Source: Okapia johnstoni (Eukaryota; Chordata; Mammalia; Artiodactyla; Giraffidae). From it: a stretch of 64,000 nt of DNA. The notes under the pieces are model-generated. The model was not told the origin of the DNA and searched no databases. It saw nothing but the letters and a program-made list of their open reading frames with translations. Below are positions 14,501-23,468 of the stretch, piece by piece. The position numbers were made by a program, and so were the translations under genes. Position 1 is the first letter of the stretch, and the number at the start of each line of letters is the position of its first letter. The DNA lies in NCBI GenBank assembly GCA_024291935.2, contig JAGTYA010000024.1:7130001-7194000 (forward strand), written 5' to 3'.

Positions 14501-17500
14501 ATGTCATTAAAAATCAAGGACTTCCTAAGACTCTGAGCTCCCAGTGCAGGCGGCCCAGGTTCAATCCTTGGTCAAGGAATGAGATCCCACATGCCACCAA
14601 GAGTTCACCTGCCACAACAAAAGATCCTACATGCTACGACAAAGAGCACAGATCCCTTGTGCTGCAACTAAGATTTGGGGCAGCCAAATAAATAAACAAA
14701 ATTAATATATTTAATATATTTTTAAAATTATTTTTAGAAGTCATTAAAAACCATATATAATGTGAGATCCTTTTACTGATTCATGATGGGGTGGAGGAGA
14801 CAACAAAATCATTCCTAGAGTCTAAGACATCTTAAAATGTCTGAAAGGTGAGTGTGCTTATGGTCAGAGACAAGAAGAGGAAGGCAGGAAAACACCTGCC
14901 GTTTATTTAGCAGCTACTGAAGGCCAGATGCTGTGCCAAGCGCTCTGCCTATGTAGCCTCACAGCAAAATTATGAAATACGTTCTATTATCATACCCATT
15001 TTACAGATGAGGAAACTGAGCTAGTTAGTGGCAGACCTATGATTCATACTGTAACTGAACAGAAATGATCACAGTGCACTTTGTCACTAGCTAGCCATGT
15101 GACCTTAGATATTAAAAAAAAAAAGGTCTCAAACTTTTACAGCACATTGCAGTGTAAGTGCATGATCTCACCTTATTTAATCTCTCCTCCTATAGTGTTA
15201 TCCTTATTTTACAGATGGTGAAATAGAGACTCTAAGGTTACATAGATATTAAAAGATAATACCTAGGTTTTGTGGCTTAAGGCAGTGGATTATTTTTGAA
15301 AGGACATGCATGAAATTTGAAATCAGAGAAATCTTGTTTTGAATCCTGGCTACACAGGCAATGGCAACTTGAATAAGAGATTTCCTCAGCTGAGCCTCAG
15401 TGTCCTCATTTCTGTAAAATGGGGATAACAATGCTAATAGAAAAGGGGTGGATTACCATGGAGTGGACAAACCAGCCTGAGTACTTAATCCCTGGGCCGC
15501 TCTGCCCCTTAGGCCTCAAGTTTTCTTCTCTTCTGGAGCCTCTTTTTCCTGAGGCGTAAGATTTGTGTATTGCACAAAGGTTATCTGAGGGCCCTGCCAG
15601 TTTTAACTGCCTGTGATTCTGTGACTTATCTGTTATGCATACAACCCACCATAAAGCAATATTGGTCCCAATTTCAGTCCTTTGTGGGGATTTTTTGTTT
15701 GTTTTTTCTGCTTTGGTTTGGTTTTACAGTAGGTCCTTGTTAGTTATCTATTTTATTTCTTATTTTATTTTATTATTATATATATATTTTTGGCTGCACC
15801 ACACAAGATCTTAGTTCCCTGGCCAGGGATCGGATTCATGACCCCTGCATTGGAAGCAGAGTCTTAACCATTTGGCTGCCAGGGAAGTCCCCGATTTTCT
15901 GTTTTAAAAACAGCAGTGTGAAAAAAAAAATTAAATTAAATTAAAAAAAAAAAAACAGCAGTGTGTACATGTCAATCCCAAACTCCCAATCTATCCCCTC
16001 ACCCTTTCCCCTGGTAACCATAAATCCGTTCTCTGTGAGTTTGTTCTTGTTTTGTAAATAAGTTCATTTGGACTTTTTTTTTTTTAGATTTGCATATAAG
16101 CTATCGGAGAAGGAAATGGCAACCCACTCCAGCATTCTTGTGCTTCCCTTGTGGCTCAGCTGGTAAAGAATCTGCCTGCATTGTGGGAGATCTGGGTTCG
16201 ATCCCTGGGTTGGGAAGACCCCCTGGAGAAGGGAAAGGCTGCTCACTCCAGTATACTGGCCTGGAGAATTCCATGGAGTATACAGTCCATGGGGTCGCAA
16301 AGAGTGAGGCACGACTGAGTGACTTTCACTTCACTTCACTTCACTTGTGTTAGTGTGTGGATTGCCATCTCCTCGCAGCAGCTCCAAGAGGCAGGATGTC
16401 ATTCTTCAGGGAAATGATTGCCTCCCACGTTGGCTCCCACGGAAAGAACTTGTGGGCTTGTCTGCAGTTAAAGGCTGAGGGACAAATGACGTCTAGCCTC
16501 CAGTTTGTGTGGGAGGAGATGAAACCAGCAAGTTGGCGCCCAACCCAAGTTCTTGGCTAAGGATGGTACAGGTAGCAACCCCACTGCTTTATGCAAAGCA
16601 AGGGTGATGGTTATCTGATTGGGTGTCTCGAAGGTCTGCACTTCAGGAAGAGACTCAGCTTCTGAAAAAAACTGACAGGCGCTGTGGAATTCTTTTTAAA
16701 TTTAACTCCAGTTTTAGATTATAGATGTATACAGCTCAGAAAATTTGAAGAAAAGAGGGAGAAAAAAAGTAGTACTCACAATCCCAAGAGGACCCATCAA
16801 AGGGTATGGTGGATAAGGTGGCTGAGTACAAACTTGGTCTTGCCACTTCCCAGCTGTGGGATCTTGGGGTGTTTTGTGTCCCCTCTGAGTTTCATTTTCC
16901 TCATCCACAAAATGGATATAATGGTAATAGTACCTACTTTACAGGGACTATAGGCTTCCCTCATAGCTCAGTTGGTAAATAATCTGCCTGCAGTATAGGA
17001 GACCCCGGTTCGATTCCTGGGTCAGGAAGATCCCCTGGAGAAGGAAATGGCAACCCACTCCAGTATTCTTGCCTGGAGAATCCCGTGGACAGAGGAGCCT
17101 GGCGGACTACAGTCCATGGGGTCGGAAGAGTGGGACATGACTGAGCGACTAAACCACCACTACGGGGACTATAAAAATCAGAGGGGTGTTTGCATTTTAT
17201 TTTTCAAATGGGTGTGAAAAGGACAACACATGTCAAGCACGAAGCATAAGCACAGTATATCATAAGTACTCAGAAAACAAATGTTAGCTCTTTTTGACTA
17301 TTTTCCTTTGTTTGCATGTTTTTATATACTTTTCCTTTTTTTTGGCTGCACCTCACAGCTTGTGGGATCCTAGTTCCCTGACCAGGGATTGAACCCAGGC
17401 AGTGAAAGCGTGGAGTTCTAACCACCAAACAACCCCTGAATTCCCTCACTTGGCGTTCTTAAAATTGTCTACAAGTTTACAAGTTTATGTGAGCTGGCAC

Positions 17501-18203
17501 CAGCCCCTGGCCCCACCCCCGTGGTCTCCCAACATCCATATCCCTCTACCCTGCCACCCCCCCATCCTCTCAGCTCCAGCCACGCTGGCCTCATGCTTTT
17601 GCTCACATACATGACCTGTGCATCCAGCTCAGGGCCTGTGAACTTTCCATCCTCTGCTGCTGGAATGTTCTTCTGGACATCCACATAGCTCTCTCCCACG
17701 CTGCCTTAGGTCTCTAGTCAAATGTCACTTTATTTAACAGTTCTTCTCTGCTACCCCTCAAGTATCTCCCTCCCTCATCCTCTCGACTCCTTTATTCTGC
17801 TTTGTTATTCTCCATAACCCTTGTTATTTCTGGAATATGTATTTCTTTGTTCATGAGTCTGCCTGTCACCTTCTACTTCTACCAGCTGCCTGGCTCTTAG
17901 ATACTGACAGCTCTGAACAATGTCAGTGTTCCTCCCGTGGCCAGCCGTCACCCCCACTTACAATCTTAGGCTCAAACAGCACACCCTCCGCCCACTAACT
18001 CTCTCACCCAGCCTCCCCAGCTGAGCTCCCTGTCTTGCTATTTTTAGCAACATTTTCAGCTTTCCCTGAGCAGCTTCCAGCAGCCCTCAACTCTGAGTTC
18101 ACAGTACAAAACAGAGCGAACCCCGCTGTCCTCAGTACCTACCTGGTGCAGCCCTGGTGACTCCCCAGGAGGCCAGGAAAATCAGCACCTCCAGCAGCCT
18201 CAT
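2494..18203 (-). CDS. SMPDL3B: SMPDL3B, acid sphingomyelinase-like phosphodiesterase 3b (5' part: coding exons 1-3)
   Basis: Coding exons read complement 18203-18143, 5551-5338 and 2591-2494; they splice in frame (61+214+98 nt, about 124 residues) with GT-AG introns of 12.6 kb and 2.7 kb. The start gives an 18-residue hydrophobic signal peptide ([18 protein letters not shown]). Exon 2 carries the metallophosphoesterase motif DLHLD (residues 28-32, with D28 and H30 as expected metal ligands) and a possible N-glycosylation site NSS. Exons 2 and 3 join at WTGDD, which holds the next metal-ligand Asp (about residue 93). The family is a GPI-anchored, metal-dependent phosphodiesterase on the outer plasma membrane of macrophages and podocytes that limits TLR signalling. 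The GNHD motif and GPI signal lie in later exons, and none is visible from 1 to 2493, so the gene continues left. Identification rests on near-identity to the human protein as I recall it. Confidence 0.93.
2740..2830 (+). repeat. MIR SINE fragment
   Basis: The MIR core pattern is seen (ggctctaccattaacgtgctgtgggtccctgggc then tttaacctctc). It is cut at its 3' side by a BovB fragment. Confidence 0.55.
2832..3166 (+). mobile_element. BovB LINE 3'-terminal fragment
   Basis: Matches the last part of the BovB open frame and tail (gagagttggaccataaagaaggctgag, tcattggaaaagaccctgatgctggg, gatggcatcattgac), truncated at both ends. Confidence 0.85.
3190..5337. other. SMPDL3B intron 2, unique-looking apart from a MIR
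   Basis: A polypurine tract lies near 3355-3425 and a MIR-like stretch at 3545-3745. The remainder to exon 2 shows no recognised repeat or exon. Confidence 0.5.
3545..3745 (+). repeat. MIR SINE
   Basis: Pattern: ataataaccctatagtggagc, tatcccatttgacaaataaagaaaccaaggcacag, then acagtggtggagccagggtttgaacc. Confidence 0.65.
5338..5551 (-). CDS. SMPDL3B: SMPDL3B coding exon 2 (metallophosphoesterase motif I)
   Basis: The acceptor is CCCTGCAG and the donor GTGAGAG. It encodes residues 21-92, including [13 protein letters not shown] with the first Asp-x-His metal ligands, the cysteines of QVCPS and YLCDS, and NSSIYAMKE with a possible N-glycan site. The reading frame is open throughout. Confidence 0.94.
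5870..5950 (+). repeat. MIR SINE fragment
   Basis: The MIR 5' core is visible: caggctctggaaccacatactagctgtgggactctgggtgagttgcttcacctctcc in substance. Confidence 0.6.
6085..6476 (+). mobile_element. BovB LINE 3'-terminal fragment
   Basis: It encodes the characteristic C-terminal peptide with breaks ([33 protein letters not shown]) and ends gactgagcaactgagcaaca. This is a 5'-truncated copy. Confidence 0.88.
6480..8180. other. SMPDL3B intron 1 sequence with MIR and a short GT repeat
   Basis: A MIR-like stretch is at about 7100-7240 and a (GT)n of about 12 units near 7904-7927. Otherwise the sequence is unique-looking without a supported exon. Confidence 0.5.
8200..8440 (-). repeat. L2-like fragment
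   Basis: The text (agataagacttttctgactgcc, tgactctcccattttat) resembles L2 3' ends read in reverse. Divergent, so only a tentative call. Confidence 0.35.
8600..8931 (+). mobile_element. BovB LINE 3'-terminal fragment
   Basis: Starts at ggactgcaagatcaaacc and ends in the CAA-rich tail gactgaacaacaacaacaa. It encodes [15 protein letters not shown] and [15 protein letters not shown]. Confidence 0.88.
9038..10042 (+). mobile_element. L1 LINE 3' end, interrupted by a Bov-A insertion
   Basis: The end of ORF2 and the 3' UTR are recognisable: gaaaagatgctcaacatcac, gggaatgcaaactggtacagcc, gtatatatacaatggaatattac, ending in an A-rich tail. A SINE lies inside at 9509-9631. Confidence 0.88.
9509..9631 (+). 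mobile_element. 5'-truncated Bov-A/Bov-tA SINE nested in L1
   Basis: Starts at tggagaaggaaatggcaaccc and ends gaccgagggactaacacac. It is flanked by a perfect 12-bp target-site duplication agagattctcat at 9497-9508 and 9632-9643. Confidence 0.92.
10080..10263 (-). mobile_element. Bov-tA SINE
   Basis: Reversed head at its right end (ggattctttaccagctgaaccacaagg) and reversed tail at its left (gtggtgtccgctctttgtgacc). Confidence 0.85.
10295..10470 (-). mobile_element. L1 3' UTR fragment
   Basis: Reversed artiodactyl L1 3' UTR: ggagcataagttgatttacaatgttgtg, gtgaatcagttgtgcatatacatg, gggagttccctgtgc. Confidence 0.75.
10520..10985 (-). mobile_element. Older L1 fragment with a nested Bov-tA
   Basis: Reversed L1 text (tttattggccacttgtatttc, tcttttgcccatttctattga) continues on both sides of the SINE at 10735-10905. 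Confidence 0.65.
10735..10905 (-). mobile_element. Bov-tA SINE nested in L1
   Basis: Flanked by an 11-bp duplication atttctattga at 10724-10734 and 10906-10916. The interior reads as a reversed, slightly shortened Bov-tA. Confidence 0.9.
11000..11699. other. Unique-looking SMPDL3B intron 1 sequence
   Basis: I see no recognisable exon; a T-rich tract lies near 11160-11195. Confidence 0.45.
11700..11857 (-). mobile_element. CHR-type SINE
   Basis: Reversed element: ttatttggctgcatcaggtctt, cagggattgaacccatg, ttaaccactggactaccaggg. Confidence 0.82.
12489..12657 (+). mobile_element. CHR-type SINE
   Basis: Head gggactcccctggtggtccagtgg, then the B-box-like gttcaatccctggccgggg and a tail ending in tagattaaaaaa. 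Confidence 0.85.
12852..12965 (-). mobile_element. CHR-type SINE fragment
   Basis: Reversed element: ttggccacattccactgtatgtg, gggattgaacccatgcccc, ttaaccactggacaactgggg. Confidence 0.8.
12966..13290 (-). mobile_element. Bov-tA SINE interrupted by a second Bov-A2-type SINE
   Basis: The outer copy runs 12966-13094 and resumes after 13228. The inner unit is 13095-13228, with a 9-bp duplication tctcctcca at 13086-13094 and 13229-13237, and starts with a CTG-rich tail typical of Bov-A2 read in reverse. Confidence 0.82.
13300..14515. other. SMPDL3B intron 1 sequence with a MIR
   Basis: A MIR-like stretch covers about 13820-13985 (ttcttcatctgtaaaatgggg). Elsewhere no exon or young repeat is evident. 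Confidence 0.5.
14518..14700 (+). mobile_element. CHR-type SINE
   Basis: Forward element: aaggacttcctaagactctgagctccc, caggttcaatccttgg, ending ccaaataaataaac. Confidence 0.78.
14900..15440 (+). repeat. Cluster of MIR-type SINE remnants
   Basis: At least two copies: about 14900-15060 (cccattttacagatgaggaaactgag) and 15280-15435 (cctcagtgtcctcatttctgtaaaatgggg), with a third weak one between them. Confidence 0.62.
15787..15892 (-). mobile_element. CHR-type SINE fragment
   Basis: Reversed: ttggctgcaccacacaagatctt, cagggatcggattcatgacc, ccagggaagtcccc. Confidence 0.82.
15955..16105 (-). mobile_element. L1 3' UTR fragment
   Basis: Reversed L1 text cccctggtaaccataaatccg and gttttgtaaataagttcatttgg, with a Bov-tA immediately to the right. 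Confidence 0.7.
16106..16346 (+). mobile_element. Composite Bov-A plus Bov-tA SINE
   Basis: A partial A unit (ggagaaggaaatggcaaccc to cattcttg) is joined to a complete Bov-tA head and tail, then a (CACTT)n-like end. This junction type is common in cattle SINE subfamilies. Confidence 0.85.
16350..16804. other. Unique-looking SMPDL3B intron 1 sequence
   Basis: No repeat or exon is recognised. Confidence 0.45.
16805..17290 (+). repeat. MIR SINE split by a Bov-tA insertion
   Basis: MIR text is seen on the left (ttccttatccacaaaatgg-type) up to 16952 and resumes after 17173 (catgtcaagcacgaagcataagcacag). The SINE lies between. Confidence 0.6.
16953..17161 (+). mobile_element. Bov-tA SINE nested in MIR
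   Basis: Full head-to-tail copy; flanked by acagggactata at 16941-16952 and acggggactata at 17162-17173 (11 of 12 bases identical). Confidence 0.9.
17335..17447 (-). mobile_element. CHR-type SINE fragment
   Basis: Reversed: ttggctgcacctcacagcttgtggg, cagggattgaacccagg. Confidence 0.8.
17480..17930 (-). repeat. L2 LINE 3' end
   Basis: The classic reversed L2 text is recognisable: ctccagccacgctggcctc, cagggcctgtgaactttcc, tggaatgttcttctgg, agtcaaatgtcactt. Confidence 0.7.
18143..18203 (-). CDS. SMPDL3B: SMPDL3B coding exon 1 (start codon and signal peptide)
   Basis: ATG is the complement of 18203-18201. The exon encodes residues 1-20 plus one base and ends ACCAG before a GTAGGT donor. The peptide is a typical secretory signal: Arg, then a Leu/Val/Ile/Phe core, then small residues at the cleavage site. 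It joins exon 2 to complete Gly21. Confidence 0.9.
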
Positions 18204-18320
18204 CCTGGGGTTTCGCCTGACGGGAGCCAGTGGGTTATCCTTGAGCTTTTGTTCGAGCCACAGACTTCCTAGCTAGGTGTTGGTAGCTGCGTGTCAGAGC
18301 GGAACTTCCCGTCCAGTCAG
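18204..18320 (-). promoter_or_regulatory. Probable SMPDL3B 5' UTR and proximal promoter, with a kappa-B-like decamer
   Basis: This is the DNA immediately upstream of the SMPDL3B start codon. GGAACTTCCC at 18301-18310 fits the NF-kappa-B consensus GGRNNYYYCC. No TATA box is evident close to the ATG and the region is only moderately GC-rich. The transcription start cannot be placed from sequence. A link to TLR-responsive expression is inference. Confidence 0.3.
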
Positions 18321-19189
18321 CAGCTGTTCCCAGACACTCGGGGCATCTGGCTCCTCTGGCTTTTCTTCCTTTGCCCAGGGGGGTGTGAGCGGGGTTTGCG
18401 CCGGGAGTTGCACTTGCCAGGCCTTTGGACTCTCACATAAGAAGCAGCACCAGTCCTTCCAGTTCCTCAGAGCGTGTCAGTCCAGTCAGCAACTGGATTC
18501 CCTAGGAAACTCACTCGGCTGCTGTCACCGACCAGCAAATATCCACTTTCGGAGTTTTCACGCTGCCCCACCCCAGGAGAACAAACAGACCGTAGAAAAT
18601 GTCCGGCCTTTGCCATCAAAGGAACTTAAGTGCTTGTTGGAGACTGAGCTGCTTGACCACAAATGAACCCAGACCAAGAGTCATCTGCTCATTCATGCCA
18701 GAAACCCTGTCCTGGGGAGATAGAGGGACCCAAGGCCAACACTCTGCCCTCAAGAGAAAGAAGCAAGCCGCTGGACTGCAGTTCTGCATGACAGGTGGCT
18801 TGACAAGCCCAGAGAAGGGAGCTCACCCTCTGAGGAAAGTGAGAGGGCTTCTGGGAGGAGGTGACATGGCTTTGTCTCTTCTTTGATTGTGAAAATTTGC
18901 CAATATAAACAGAAGTAGAGAGAACAATGTAAGGAGCCCTGGTATCCATCCTCCCGCAAGAGCAATTATAAACTCACAGCCAACCTTACTTCATCTGTAC
19001 CCCTACCCCAACCCCAAAGGATTATTTTTAAATTCCAGAGATATATCATTTTGCCCGTAAACACTTTAGTATACATCTCTAAAAGATAAGAACTTTTTTT
19101 TCTTTTAGAATTTTTTAAAAACAGCATAAAAGAGGATCTAAAAACAATTAATAGTGTTACTGACCCTCCTCCTTGGATTCATTTTTCCT
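18321..19189. other. Upstream flank of SMPDL3B, unique-looking
   Basis: No recognised repeat to about 19190. Short open frames here show no known protein; the first 300 bases may belong to an upstream promoter or alternative first exon, which I cannot prove. Confidence 0.4.
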
Positions 19190-19325
19190 TTTTTTAATTT
19201 GGTTATTTTAATTGGAGGATAACTGCCTTACAGCATTGTGATGGTTTTTGCCATACATCAGTATGAATCAGCCATAGGCATACATGTGTCCCCTCTTTTC
19301 TGAACCCCGCTCCCACCTCCCTCCC
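19190..19325 (-). mobile_element. L1 3' UTR fragment
   Basis: Reversed L1 text: attggaggataactgccttacagc, gccatacatcagtatgaatcagcc, cccctcttttctgaacccc. Confidence 0.78.
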
Positions 19326-19327
19326 TT

Positions 19328-19883
19328 GGTTGTTCGTTGTTCAGTCACTAAGCCGTGTCCGACTCTTTGTGACTCCATGGAGTAAAAGCACGCCAGGCCT
19401 CCCTGTCCTTCACTATCTCCCTGAGTTTGCTCAGACTCGTGTCCATTGAGTCGATGATGCCATCCAACCATCTCATTCTCTGTCGTCCCCTTCTCCTCCT
19501 ACCCTCAATCTTTCCCAGCATCAGGGTCTTTTCCATTGAGTCGGCTCTTCACATCAGGTGGCCAGAGCATTAGAGCTTCAGCTTCAGCATCAGTCCTTCC
19601 AATGAATATTCAGGGCTGATTTCCTTTAGGATTGAGTGGTTTGATCTCCTTGCAGTCCAAGGGACTCTCAAGAGTCTTCTTCAGCACCACAGTTTGAAAG
19701 AATCAATTCTTCGGCACTGAGCCTTCTTTATGGTCCAACTCTCATATCCACACATGACTTCTGGAAATACTACAGCTTTGACTATATGGACCTTTGTCGG
19801 TAAAGTGATGTCTCTGCTTTTTAATACACTGTCTAGGTCGGTCATAGCTTTTCCTCCAAGGAGCAAGTGTCTTTTAATTTAAT
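19328..19883 (-). mobile_element. BovB LINE 3' fragment
   Basis: Reversed copy of the BovB C-terminal coding region and tail, from ttcgttgttcagtcactaag to ggagcaagtgtcttttaattt; it is 5'-truncated where another element begins at 19884. Confidence 0.9.
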
Positions 19884-20340
19884 AGAAATTGATAAGGGAC
19901 CAGACGAGAGATTCAAGCAAGACTTTACTGGGACTTGTGCTGCATCATAACAAAATGAAAACAAGAAACTGCTGCCTTGGCTCACTCCCAGGAGGGCGGG
20001 CTGGTTCTTTAAGTGGGATGAGGTCAGGGGCAGACGGTTGGACTGGAGGGGTGCTTAGACAGTCTGCCCACTCCTTGGTGGTGCTGTGTGCAGCGGTCGT
20101 ACACAGCACTCAGCTTTTGCTCCCAGCACCTCAGAAGTTTGTGGCCTTTTTGTATCTTATTTTTCATAACTGGCCCAGCTGCTCATACTTGCAGTTAGTT
20201 TTCATCCCTTATAGTTTCTCTGTATTCTGTTACTCAAGGAGGCATTTACCCAGGTAAAAGTGCAAGCACTCCAGTAGAGGGTCCCAGGTCCCAGCCTATC
20301 TGGGTAGTAATTCCTAGTAACTATACCACCAGGGAGATAA
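19884..20340 (-). mobile_element. Possible LTR-type element remnant
   Basis: This stretch starts abruptly next to BovB with text such as gattcaagcaagactttactggg, suggestive of an artiodactyl retroviral LTR in reverse. No coding domain is seen. The call is an inference from style of sequence only. Confidence 0.3.
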
Positions 20341-20837
20341 CTTGGTCAGTGTTTAAACTTTCCTGATTTTCTCATAGCATTTTTTTAATTTTAATTTTAA
20401 TTTTTTAAAAACTTATGCTAAAACTGGAAGGAACTTTTTGGCTAACCAAATACAATTGATTTGCTCAAATCAGGATCCAAATCAGGCCCACACATTGTGT
20501 GCAGTTGATCTGTCTCTTTAAGTCTCCCTTAATTTTAGACTTTTCTCCCTCCCTGCTTTTTTCTTTTCCCTTGTTAAGGAACGAGGTCATCTGTCTTGTG
20601 AACTTTTCCACGTTCTGGAGTGTTTGGCTGATGGCTTCTTGGTGGTGTCATCTAAGTTGTTCTTTTGTTCTCCATATTGCCTATAAACTGGTAGTTAGAT
20701 CTAAAGTTTTGATGACATTTACCTTTGAATTTTTTGGCAAGATGACGTCTCATGTGGTCTTGTGTCCTACCTGTTGCACTGCAGAGCAAAGGCACATATC
20801 TATATGGTTGTCCCACCGGCTTAATCTTAATGTGCAG

Positions 20838-21290
20838 GCATGCCTGCATGCTCAGTTGCTCAGTCAGTCTGACTCTTTGGGCTTCCCAGGTGGCCCTAGT
20901 GATAAAGAACCCACCTGCCAATGCAGGAGATGAAACAGATGTGGGTTTGATCCCTGGGCTGGGAAGATCCCCTGGAAGAGGGCACTGCAACCCACTCCAT
21001 ATTCTTGCTGGGGTAATCCCATAGACAGAGGACCTGGAGTGCTGCAGCCCATAGGATCACAAAGAGTGAGATGACTGAAGCGACTTAGCACACATGCACG
21101 TCTGACTCTGAGACCCCGTGGACTGTGCCACACCGGGCTCCTCTGTCCATGGGATTATCCCAGCAAGAATACTGGAATGGGTGGCCATTTCCTCCTCCAG
21201 GGGATCCTCCTGACCCATGGGTCAGACTCGGGTCTTCTGTAGCTCCTGCATTGGCAGGCAGATTCTTTACCACTGAGCCATCTAGGAAGG
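20838..21290 (-). mobile_element. Bov-tA SINE (outer, reversed) split by a forward Bov-tA
   Basis: Outer copy halves are 20838-20876 and 21100-21290, both reversed, the latter ending ttctttaccactgagccatctagg. Confidence 0.85.
20877..21099 (+). mobile_element. Bov-tA SINE nested in an opposite Bov-tA
   Basis: Forward copy flanked by the 10-bp duplication gtctgactct at 20867-20876 and 21100-21109. The tail ends cgacttagcacacatgcac. Confidence 0.9.
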
Positions 21291-21477
21291 CCAACCTACA
21301 GGCATACCTCAGAGACACTGAGGGTTATGTTTCAGATCACCACGATAAAGTGAAAATCAAAACAAGGCAGTCACATGAAATTTTTGGTTTCCCGGTGCTT
21401 GTAAAAGTTACGTTTACACTACACTGTAGTCTATTTAGTGTGCAATAGATTATGTTTTTAAAATGTACAGATCTTAA

Positions 21478-21864
21478 TTTTTTTTGGCCTTGCAGCACAG
21501 TATGTGGGATCTTAGTTCTCGTTGAGCCCATGCCCTCTGGATTGGGAGCTCAGAGTCTTTTCTTTTTTAATGTATTTACTTTTGACTGCACTGGGTATTT
21601 ATTGCTTTGCTTGGGCTTTCTTTAGTTGCGGCAAGCAGGGGCTACCCTTCATTGTGGTGCTCCGGCTTCTCACTGCGGTGGCTCCTCTTGTTGCGTGGCT
21701 CAGTAGTTATGGCACAAGGGCTTAGTTGCTCCAAGGCATGAAGAATCTTCCTGGACTGGGATTGAACCCATGCGTCCTGCACCGGCAGGCAGATTCTTAT
21801 CCTCTACACCACCAGGGAAGTCTGGGAGCTCAGAGTCTTAACCACTGGACCACAGGGAACTCCC
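21478..21864 (-). mobile_element. CHR-type SINE split by a second CHR SINE
   Basis: The outer reversed copy is 21478-21559 plus 21840-21864. The nested reversed copy is 21560-21823, with a 16-bp duplication gggagctcagagtctt at 21544-21559 and 21824-21839. Confidence 0.9.
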
Positions 21865-22130
21865 TTAAAAATGTACATATCTTAATTTAAAATACATTAT
21901 TGCTAAAAAATAAAAATAAATAATTAACCATCACTTGAGCCTTCAGTGAGTTGTAATCTTTTTTGCTGGCGGAGGATCTTGCCTCCATGTTGAAGACTGC
22001 TGACTGATCAGGATAGTAGTTCTTGAAGTTTGGGGTGGCTGTGGCAATTTCTTAAAATAAGATAACAATAAACTTAGCCTCATCAATTGACTCTTCACTT
22101 GAACATTTAGAGGCCATTGTAGGGTTATTA

Positions 22131-22256
22131 TTGTTGTTCAGGTGCTGTCGTGTCCAACTCTTTGCGACCCCATGAATCACAGCTCACCAGACTTCTCTGT
22201 CCCTCACTATCTCCGCGAGTTTGCTCAAATTCAGGTCCACTGAGTCAGTGAGGCTA
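22131..22256 (-). mobile_element. BovB-derived 3' fragment nested in the Tigger remnant
   Basis: Reversed text ttgttgttcaggtgctgtcgtgtcc; flanked by a perfect 13-bp duplication tgtagggttatta at 22118-22130 and 22257-22269. Confidence 0.92.
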
Positions 22257-22699
22257 TGTAGGGTTATTAATTGGCTCCATATCAATATTGTTGTATCTCA
22301 GAGTACAGGGAAGCCAGAGGAGGGAAAGAGTTGGGGAAACATCTGGTCAGTGGAGCAGTCAGAACACACACACCATTTATGGAGTAAGTTCTCTGTCTTA
22401 CATCGGCATGGCTCATGCCGCCCCAAAACAACTGCAGTGGTAACGTTATCAAAGATCACTTATTGTCACGGATCACTATAACAAATATAATGATAATGAA
22501 AATGTTTGAAGTATTGTGAAAATTATCAAAATATAACACAGAGACACAAAATGACAAATGCTGTTGGACAAATGGCACCAATAGACTTGCTTGACACTGT
22601 GCTGCCAAAGACTAATTTGTAAAAAACTCATTATCTGTAAAGTGCAATAAAGTGAAGGGCAATAAAATGAGGTCTGCTTGCATTTCTCTAAGAAGACAT

Positions 22700-23270
22700 A
22701 CAGATGGCCAGGAGGCGCATGAAAAGATGCTCAGCATTGCTAAGTGTTAGCCAAGTGCCCATCAATGGATGACTGGCTCAAGAAAACATGGTGTATATAT
22801 GGAATATTACAATATAATATTATTCAGCCATAAAAATAATGAAATATTGCCATTTCCAGCAACATGGATAGACCTAGAAAATGTTACGCTGTGAAGTAAG
22901 TCAGACAGAAAAAGACAAATACTTTATGATATCACTTATATGTGGGGTCTAAAAAAACAGTAAAAATGAATCTATGTGCAAAATGGAAACAGACTCACAG
23001 ACATAGAAAACAAATTTTTGGTTACCAAAGGGGAGTGGGAAAGGGGAGGACAAATTAGAAATATGGGATTAATGGATACAAACTACTATGCACAAAATAG
23101 ATAAGCAACAAGGATTTACTGTTTGGCGCGGAGAACTATACCCAATATCTTGCAAAAACATATAATGGAATATAATCTGCAAATGAATAAATAAAATCGT
23201 TGTGTTGTACTCCTGAAACTAACACAATATTGTAAATCAACTGTACTTCAATTAAAAAATAAAAAGACTA
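22700..23270 (+). mobile_element. L1 LINE 3' end
   Basis: Forward L1: gcatgaaaagatgctcagcattgc, cagccataaaaataatgaaatattgcc, cttatatgtggggtc, ending in A-rich text ttcaattaaaaaataaaaag. Confidence 0.85.
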
Positions 23271-23468
23271 AAGCCCCATTTGTATTCAGGCCATGCACCA
23301 CCCCACAGAAAAGGAGGGCATCAAAATAACCACCAAGGTGAATTTTCTGCCAGTGCAGAGAGAAGAAGGGTCAGGGACCAACTGCTTTTGATGTAACACA
23401 AATAAGGCAGAATGACTTTTCTTACACCTGAGCCTATGGCCTAATTCACAACCACTGGACAGTATCTG

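Larger units (their letters stand above)
21298..22682 (+). mobile_element. Tigger1-like DNA transposon remnant with nested retroelements
   Basis: Terminal repeat-like ends face each other: CAGGCATACCTC at about 21300 and, reversed, CAAGCAGACCTC at about 22680, with mariner-type text such as cgataaagtgaaaatc and gcaataaagtgaagg. The interior is interrupted by CHR SINEs (21478-21864) and a BovB piece (22131-22256). No transposase frame survives. Confidence 0.7.
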
